Source: Bacteroidales bacterium
GTDB lineage: Bacteria > Bacteroidota > Bacteroidia > Bacteroidales > UBA932
Assembly (NCBI GenBank): GCA_017534745.1
Contig: JAFXVX010000007.1
Location: 1 to 64,000, forward strand
DNA length: 64,000 bases
Reading direction: 5' to 3'
In this document: positions 58,919 to 64,000 of the stretch, one piece after another
Position numbering within the stretch: the first letter of the stretch is position 1
Layout: each line of letters opens with the position of its first letter
The notes under the pieces: generated by a model
What the model saw: the letters and a program-made list of their open reading frames with translations, nothing else
What the model was told of the DNA's origin: nothing
Database searches by the model: none
Program-made: the position numbers and the translations under genes

Positions 58919-59826
58919 GACCTCTGTTTAAAGCAAAGCGTAACTTCCGCATTTTCAACGATTTCTCGTGGTACATCCCGGGAGTCGGCGGGATGTTCGC
59001 ACTAATTGGTTTGCTGGTTGTCGGCATCCTTATCGGCGCCGGGATCACAATGGGTCTTTCGACCTTTATGGCCAGGGAGTACTGCCTTCTTATCTCGTAT
59101 CCGCTGCAGTTCATGCCGGCGATGCTTTTCTGCTCACTGAAGAGCCGGTCCAATGCGGTCTGGGGCGAGGGAGTAGCCCTCGTCAGTTCTCATTTCGGCC
59201 GGTGGAACAGCGAGCTCATGCCATACCTCGTCTCGCTCCTGACCCTGTCGGTGACCTTTTCAATGGACAGTTTCAACTGGTGGTTCGCTGAGTTCTCAAA
59301 GAGTTCTCCTCTACTCGGTCCGTGGTACGACAGCATCAGCGCAGTCTTGAAATCGATGACAGGCGGGCCCCTGTGGGTGTCCATCCTGCTGGCCGTCATA
59401 ATGGCGCCGCTGTTCGAGGAGTGGCTTTTGCGCGGCATGATCCTTCGCGGCCTTCTGGAGAAGATGAAGCCGGGGTGGGCAATTGTCATTTCGGCGGCCC
59501 TTTTCGGGGCAATCCACATGAATCCCTGGCAGGGGATTCCGGCATTTGTACTCGGATGTTTCTTCGGCTATGTCTATTGGAAGACCGGCAATCTCTGGCT
59601 GACCATCCTGATGCACGCGGTCAACAACGGCCTGTCGGTCGCCATTTCCAACATCGATTCGCTGAAGGACTACGAATATTTCCGCGAATTCATCCCGATG
59701 ACGGGCTACTGGACTCTGTTTGCCTTCTCCCTGGTCATTATCGTCGTCGCGGTGGCCGCGCTTAGGACCATCCCGGTGGAAGGACGTTCCAACTGCGACC
59801 ATATTGCCCCTGCAGGGGAGGAATAA
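58915..59826 (+). CDS. CPBP-family intramembrane metalloprotease
   Basis: A 303-residue membrane protein of the CAAX protease/bacteriocin-processing (Rce1-like) family. The catalytic motifs are EEWLLRG (Glu168-Glu169), FGAIH about 30 residues later and HAVNN near 233. About six to eight helices surround them. Targets are not known. The start overlaps the nucleotidyltransferase stop. Confidence 0.87.
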   Translation: MRPLFKAKRNFRIFNDFSWYIPGVGGMFALIGLLVVGILIGAGITMGLSTFMAREYCLLISYPLQFMPAMLFCSLKSRSNAVWGEGVALVSSHFGRWNSELMPYLVSLLTLSVTFSMDSFNWWFAEFSKSSPLLGPWYDSISAVLKSMTGGPLWVSILLAVIMAPLFEEWLLRGMILRGLLEKMKPGWAIVISAALFGAIHMNPWQGIPAFVLGCFFGYVYWKTGNLWLTILMHAVNNGLSVAISNIDSLKDYEYFREFIPMTGYWTLFAFSLVIIVVAVAALRTIPVEGRSNCDHIAPAGEE

Positions 59827-59838
59827 CGGGATTTTTAC

Positions 59839-59846
59839 TATCTTTG
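59839..59846 (+). promoter_or_regulatory. Putative -7 element of the GNAT-like gene
   Basis: TATCTTTG matches TAnnTTTG, 22 bp before the ATG at 59869. No -33 TTTG was found. Confidence 0.45.
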
Positions 59847-59868
59847 TGCCCTCGTACAGACCTGGACC

Positions 59869-60990
59869 ATGTCGAACTATACTATCAGGGAAATAAGCTC
59901 GAAGCGCGACATCCGGAAATTCATCAGATTTCCGGATCGCCTTTACCGTAACTGCCCGCAGTATGTCCCCGCCCTCCACGGCGACCAGATGAAGAGCCTG
60001 ACCTCCTGCGCTACTCTGAAGTACTGCAAGAGGAAGCTCTGGATGGTCTATGACGAAAAGGGCGAGATCGTAGGGCGCATTAGCGGGATGATAAACCCGC
60101 GTTACAATGAATTTTACTCAAAGAAACGCGCCCGCTTCGGATGGTTCGACACCATCGATGACATAGAGGTTGCAAAGCTCCTTCTCTCCACGGCTGAAGC
60201 CTGGGCGAGGGAAGAGGGGATGACCGAGATCCACGGTCCTCTCTATTACAACACTATGGGCAAGCAGGGGATGCTTATCGAGGGCTTTGAGAATATCCCG
60301 GTCTTCAACTGCCTCTACAATTTCAGCTACTACAAGGATTTTGTGGAGCAGCTTGGCTACGAAAAGGAATTCGACTGGATAGAGCAGAAGGTTGATCCGA
60401 CCCAGGGGGCGCCGGAGAAGCTGCGCAGGGTCTCGGCGGCCCTGATGGAGCGTTACGGCCTCCATATCGGCAGCGTCGAGCGCCTGAAAAAGGACAAGGC
60501 CAAGGTACGTGAGTTCTTCAAGGCCTACAACGAGAGCTTTTCCGGGGCTGTCCAGAATTTTGTCCCGTTCACTGAGGAGGAGATGGATGAAGAGGCCAGG
60601 GCCTTCTTTCCTTATCTCGACGACCGCTACAGTGCCGTTATCCTTGATTCCGAGGACAATCCGGTGGCCTTCGGCATCACTATTCCGGACATCTCCAAGG
60701 CCCTGCAGAAGGCGAAGGGTCATCTTTTCCCCTTCGGCTGGTTCTACCTTCTCCGCGCCCTGAGGAATGCGGAAGTAATCGATATGATGCTCAACGGAGC
60801 GGTCCCGGCCTGGCAGCACACCGGCATTTCGTCCATACTCCACACTATAATAGGCAACAATTTCGTCGCCTGCGGCACCAAGGTGGCCATTACCAACCCG
60901 CAGATTGAGTCCAACGGGGCAATCAACGTCTGGAATCGTTATGCTTCGGAATTACACATGCGCCGTCGCTGTTATTTGAAACAACTCTGA
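59869..60990 (+). CDS. GNAT-fold acyltransferase-like protein
   Basis: A 373-residue cytosolic protein resembling the COG family of large GNAT-fold N-acyltransferases in Bacteroidota. The N-terminal part has RRFPDRLYR-like sequence (FIRFPDRLYRNCPQYVP) and GRISGMINPRYNEF, and a middle FGWFDTIDD. No acetyl-CoA loop of the classic RxxGxG type is clear. Substrate unknown. The prfA ATG follows 3 bp later. Confidence 0.7.
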   Translation: MSNYTIREISSKRDIRKFIRFPDRLYRNCPQYVPALHGDQMKSLTSCATLKYCKRKLWMVYDEKGEIVGRISGMINPRYNEFYSKKRARFGWFDTIDDIEVAKLLLSTAEAWAREEGMTEIHGPLYYNTMGKQGMLIEGFENIPVFNCLYNFSYYKDFVEQLGYEKEFDWIEQKVDPTQGAPEKLRRVSAALMERYGLHIGSVERLKKDKAKVREFFKAYNESFSGAVQNFVPFTEEEMDEEARAFFPYLDDRYSAVILDSEDNPVAFGITIPDISKALQKAKGHLFPFGWFYLLRALRNAEVIDMMLNGAVPAWQHTGISSILHTIIGNNFVACGTKVAITNPQIESNGAINVWNRYASELHMRRRCYLKQL

Positions 60991-60992
60991 TT

Positions 60993-62084
60993 ATGGCAGA
61001 CAATAACCTTCTCGAAAAAGTCCTTTCGCTTCAGGATAAATACAATCAGCTGGAAGCCCAGCTGGCGGATCCGGCCGTTATCGCCGACATGAAGAAGTTT
61101 GTCCAGCTCAATAAGGACTACAAGCAGCTCGAGCCCATCATCAAGGCCGGTCTCGGCTACAAGAAGATGCTCGACGAGCTCGCCGAGGCAAAGGACATCC
61201 TCATGAACGAGAAGGATGACGACCTCCGCGAGATGGCCCGCGAGCAGATCCAGGAGATCGAGCCGCAGCTCCCCGACGTGGAGCAGAACATCAAGCTCCT
61301 GCTCATCCCGGCGGACCCCGACGACGGCAAGAACGCCATGGTCGAGATCCGCGGCGGCACCGGCGGCGACGAGGCGGCGATTTTCGCCGGAGACCTTTTC
61401 CGTATGTACTCCAAATTCGCCGAGAGGAGGGGATGGAAGCTTGAAGTGTCCGACCAGACAGTCGGTACTTCCGGCGGCTTCAAGATGATAGTCTTCAAGC
61501 TTTCGAGCTCCACTGAAGGAGTCTATGGCATAATGAAATACGAGTCCGGCGTCCACCGCGTCCAGAGGGTCCCGCAGACGGAGACCCAGGGTCGCATCCA
61601 GACCTCCGCCGCCTCGGTGGCGGTCTTCCCCGAGGCCGGCGAGTTCGACATCGAACTCAACCCCGCGGACATCCGCAAGGATCTCTTCTGCGCCTCCGGC
61701 CCCGGAGGCCAGGGCGTCAATACGACGTATTCCGCCGTCCGTCTCACCCATATTCCGACAGGCATCGTCGTCCAGTGCCAGGAGGAGCGCTCCCAGATTA
61801 AGAACACCGAGCGCGCTATGGAAGAGCTCCGTTCCAGGGTCTATAACATGGAGCACCAGAAGTACCTCGACTCGATTGCCGCTAAGCGTAAGACCATGGT
61901 CTCGACCGGCGACCGTTCCGCCAAGATCCGCACCTACAACTACCCACAGGGCCGCGTGACGGACCACCGCATCGGCTGGAGCATGTACAACCTCCCCGTC
62001 TTCATGGACGGAGACATCGAGGAGTGCATCGACCAGCTCCAGATCGCCGAGAACGCCGAGCGCCTCAAAGAAGCCGGCGAATAA
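60993..62084 (+). CDS. prfA: Peptide chain release factor 1
   Basis: Terminates translation at UAA and UAG. The 363-residue protein has the RF1 tripeptide PxT as PQT at 194-196, within VQRVPQTETQGRI, and GGQ at 238-240. The prfB gene lies in the same window. The convergent aldehyde dehydrogenase gene ends 6 bp after its stop. Confidence 0.96.
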   Translation: MADNNLLEKVLSLQDKYNQLEAQLADPAVIADMKKFVQLNKDYKQLEPIIKAGLGYKKMLDELAEAKDILMNEKDDDLREMAREQIQEIEPQLPDVEQNIKLLLIPADPDDGKNAMVEIRGGTGGDEAAIFAGDLFRMYSKFAERRGWKLEVSDQTVGTSGGFKMIVFKLSSSTEGVYGIMKYESGVHRVQRVPQTETQGRIQTSAASVAVFPEAGEFDIELNPADIRKDLFCASGPGGQGVNTTYSAVRLTHIPTGIVVQCQEERSQIKNTERAMEELRSRVYNMEHQKYLDSIAAKRKTMVSTGDRSAKIRTYNYPQGRVTDHRIGWSMYNLPVFMDGDIEECIDQLQIAENAERLKEAGE

Positions 62085-62090
62085 GGCTCC

Positions 62091-63515
62091 TTACCGCTCG
62101 AGGAGGCGGAGGATTTTCATTTTGAAGGATTCGGACTTGCCGCTGTAGGGGTGCTCCCGCAGCGGCAGGTTGAATATTGTGCGGCCCCTCAGGACGGTCT
62201 GGGGGTGAGTGAATTCACGGAAGCCCCATTCGCCGTGGTAGGCGCCCATGCCTGAGTGGCCGGTGCCGTTGAAGGGGACGCCCTTTACCATCATGTGGAG
62301 GCAGACTTCGTTGATGCAGCCGCCGCCGTACTGCTGGGTGCGCATTACGCGGTTCGCCCATCTTATATTCTTGGTAAACAGATACATGGCTAGAGGATGT
62401 TCGCGCTCGGCAATCGTCTCCATAAGGGCGTCGATCTCGGCGTCCTTGAAGGGGACGACGGGGAGGAGCGGGCAGAAGAGCTCGTGCTGGACAATCTGTT
62501 CGTTGATATCGACGGGGTAGATGATGGTGGGGGAGTAGCGCTGCGCCTCCCTGTCTCCGGTGCCTCCGAAGAGGATGCGGTCGCGGTATTCGTCGGCGAG
62601 GGCGGCACATTTGTCGTAGGCCTTGGCGGTGATGAGCTTTGGATACTCGGGATTCTCCTCGGCACGCTCTCCGATCTGGGAGATGAAGGCCTTCTTGAGT
62701 TCCTCTATGAAGGGCTCCGCCACTTCTTCGGCGACGGCTATCTGGTTGACATTGATGCAGATCTGGCCGGCGTTGCAGAGTTTGAAGAAGGCAATCTTGC
62801 GGGCGGTGTCGCGAAGGTCTGCGTCCTTCCGGACGACGGCCCAGTTGCCGGTCTCGCCGCCGAGCTCGAGGGCGACGGGCGTGAGGTTCTTGGCGGCCTC
62901 CGCCATCACGTGCTTGCCGACGGAAGGGGAGCCGGTGTAGAATATCTTGTCGAACCTCTGGGCGAGGCACATATCGGCGATGTCGTGACCGCCGTCGATG
63001 AGGGTGACGTATTCCGGAGGAAATACCTCGGCGCAGAATTTCTTAAGCGCCGCAGTGCATGCGGGCGACTTGGAGCTGGTCTTGATGACGACGGTGTTGC
63101 CGCCGCACATCGCCGCGGCTACGACTCCGAGGGTAAGCAGGATGGGGAAGTTGAACGGGCTGATCACGAGGGTTACGCCATAGGGCATCTTATAGACCTT
63201 AGTGATCGTGCTGGGAAAGCACATAAGGCCGCTGAAGTGGCGCTCGGGGCGCGCCCAGCGGCGCAGGCCGTGGATCATCTCATTGATTTCCACGATAATG
63301 GGTCCTATGTCGCAGAGGTAGGCTTCTACCTTGCTGCGACCGAGGTCTGCCGCGAGGGCCTCTTCGAATTCGGCCTCGTGGGCGATGACGGCGGCCTTCA
63401 GCTTTTTAAGCTGCTGAATCCTCCATTTTATGGGGAGGGTCTCTCCGGTGCGGAAAAATCTCCGCTGGGCATCGACGATGCCGCGGATTTCACTTTCCTG
63501 GATGCTCATTGTCAT
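62091..63515 (-). CDS. NAD(P)-dependent aldehyde dehydrogenase (class 3-like)
   Basis: Oxidises aldehydes to acids. The 474-residue protein fits class 3 ALDH, with Glu217 in ALELGGE and catalytic Cys253 in GQICIN, and NAD-binding SPFNFP near 119-124. No membrane anchor is seen. The TonB-like gene upstream ends 6 bp before the start, so they may be co-transcribed. Natural substrate is unknown. Confidence 0.93.
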   Translation of the reverse strand: MTMSIQESEIRGIVDAQRRFFRTGETLPIKWRIQQLKKLKAAVIAHEAEFEEALAADLGRSKVEAYLCDIGPIIVEINEMIHGLRRWARPERHFSGLMCFPSTITKVYKMPYGVTLVISPFNFPILLTLGVVAAAMCGGNTVVIKTSSKSPACTAALKKFCAEVFPPEYVTLIDGGHDIADMCLAQRFDKIFYTGSPSVGKHVMAEAAKNLTPVALELGGETGNWAVVRKDADLRDTARKIAFFKLCNAGQICINVNQIAVAEEVAEPFIEELKKAFISQIGERAEENPEYPKLITAKAYDKCAALADEYRDRILFGGTGDREAQRYSPTIIYPVDINEQIVQHELFCPLLPVVPFKDAEIDALMETIAEREHPLAMYLFTKNIRWANRVMRTQQYGGGCINEVCLHMMVKGVPFNGTGHSGMGAYHGEWGFREFTHPQTVLRGRTIFNLPLREHPYSGKSESFKMKILRLLER

Positions 63516-63521
63516 ATATTT

Positions 63522-64000
63522 TTACTGGGCTATGAACAGATATGTGATCGTCCCCATCTGGCGGGCCGGGGCGGACTGGGAGGCGGAGAACTTCGACAGC
63601 CTGGCGGCTCTTGTCGCGAATGCCTGAAGGCATCCGTCGGAGGAGGATATGCCTCCGTCGATCTTGGCGTTGACGACGTTTCCGGCATTGTCAACTGTGA
63701 TGACAACCGTCACCTGGCCGGCGCCCATGCATCTGTAGGCAGGGATGGGGAGCTTGCTGGCCTTGCGGCCGTCCAGCGACCAGGAGAGGACGGAGGGGCC
63801 GGAATAAGTCTTTGTGGAGGTATTGTCCGGCTTGTCGGGTTTGTCGTGGGAGATGTCCACGAAGTCGTCGTCCTTCTGATTCTGATTCTGTCCGTCGCGG
63901 AGCTCACGGGCGAGCCGCTCGGCGTCTTTATAGAGCTGGTCGGCGTCGGTCCCGCGGTCGTCCTTGAGGGTCGAACGGTCCACTGCGACGTTCCTTATCG
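63522..64000 (-). CDS. TonB C-terminal-like protein, N-terminus beyond window
   Basis: The frame runs left from the window end without a stop, giving at least 159 residues. Residues after an Asp/Lys/Gln-rich charged linker match a TonB energy-transducer C-terminal domain (YRCMGAGQVTVVITVDNAGNVVNAKID, partial). A Met-like GTG exists at 63981-63983 but the in-frame sequence continues upstream (IRNVAVD), so the true start and any membrane anchor are probably outside the window. It would couple the proton-motive force to outer-membrane transport. Confidence 0.72.
   Translation of the reverse strand, partial: IRNVAVDRSTLKDDRGTDADQLYKDAERLARELRDGQNQNQKDDDFVDISHDKPDKPDNTSTKTYSGPSVLSWSLDGRKASKLPIPAYRCMGAGQVTVVITVDNAGNVVNAKIDGGISSSDGCLQAFATRAARLSKFSASQSAPARQMGTITYLFIAQ

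Overview
The window is a GC-rich stretch of a Bacteroidota chromosome, most likely an uncultured Bacteroidales. The evidence is the repeated promoter -7 element TAnnTTTG, often with TTTG 19-20 bp upstream, near absence of Shine-Dalgarno signals, and families typical of the phylum (DUF4783, DUF6515, DUF2147, DUF4922, HU-CCDC81-like, class 3 NTP transferase, NamZ/AmpG). Genes are densely packed, with many 1-4 bp stop/start overlaps. I cannot assign a genus.

Layout. 1-1434: 3' truncated dnaK (minus). 1561-2271: an RluA-type pseudouridine synthase. 2268-7850 (minus): glnS, a membrane/ferredoxin fusion, a Tat-lipoprotein aldo/keto reductase with ferredoxin tail, and a G3E GTPase. 7936-9588 (minus): an AbiE-like toxin-antitoxin pair with a palindromic operator around its promoter. 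9648-12973: yicC, then a DUF2147 protein, hemW and a coiled-coil membrane protein. 13040-18182 (minus): gdhA, a receiver-receiver-PPDK ATP-binding protein, and a DMT transporter. 18226-24932 (minus): folC and a 1779-residue alpha-2-macroglobulin-like protein. 24993-31779 (plus): PurL-like protein, PIN-PhoH ATPase, SDR with zinc finger, pyruvate phosphate dikinase. 31819-32763: strong palindromic terminator, structured leader, tRNA-Val and efp. 32830-38772: DUF4783 protein, rlmH, a giant NtrY-like histidine kinase, an endonuclease/phosphatase-fold protein and a lipoprotein. 38860-38933: tRNA-Asn.

39000-43947 (minus) is the most striking unit. Five genes joined with no gap or a 1-4 bp overlap encode a RelA/SpoT-type HD hydrolase, an APH-fold kinase, a sensor/PP2C phosphatase/HATPase fusion, a STAS protein and a RelA/SpoT-type synthetase. 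The layout suggests one module joining ppGpp turnover to an RsbU/RsbW/RsbV-type partner switch.

44030-52655 (plus) is a long operon: HU-like membrane protein, acyl-ACP thioesterase, Nudix, HIT-SpoIID fusion, AmpG-like importer, NamZ-like muramidase and a Ser-rich DUF6515 protein. The middle part looks like peptidoglycan turnover. 52646-55749 (minus): ftsB/divIC-like gene, an exported L7/L12 C-terminal-domain protein, an L,D-transpeptidase, prfB and murI. 55750-57979 is an AT-richer island with four paralogous small lipoprotein genes, the first broken by a frameshift at a G6 run. 57980-64000: NTP transferase, CPBP protease, GNAT-like protein, prfA, aldehyde dehydrogenase and a TonB-like gene cut by the window end.
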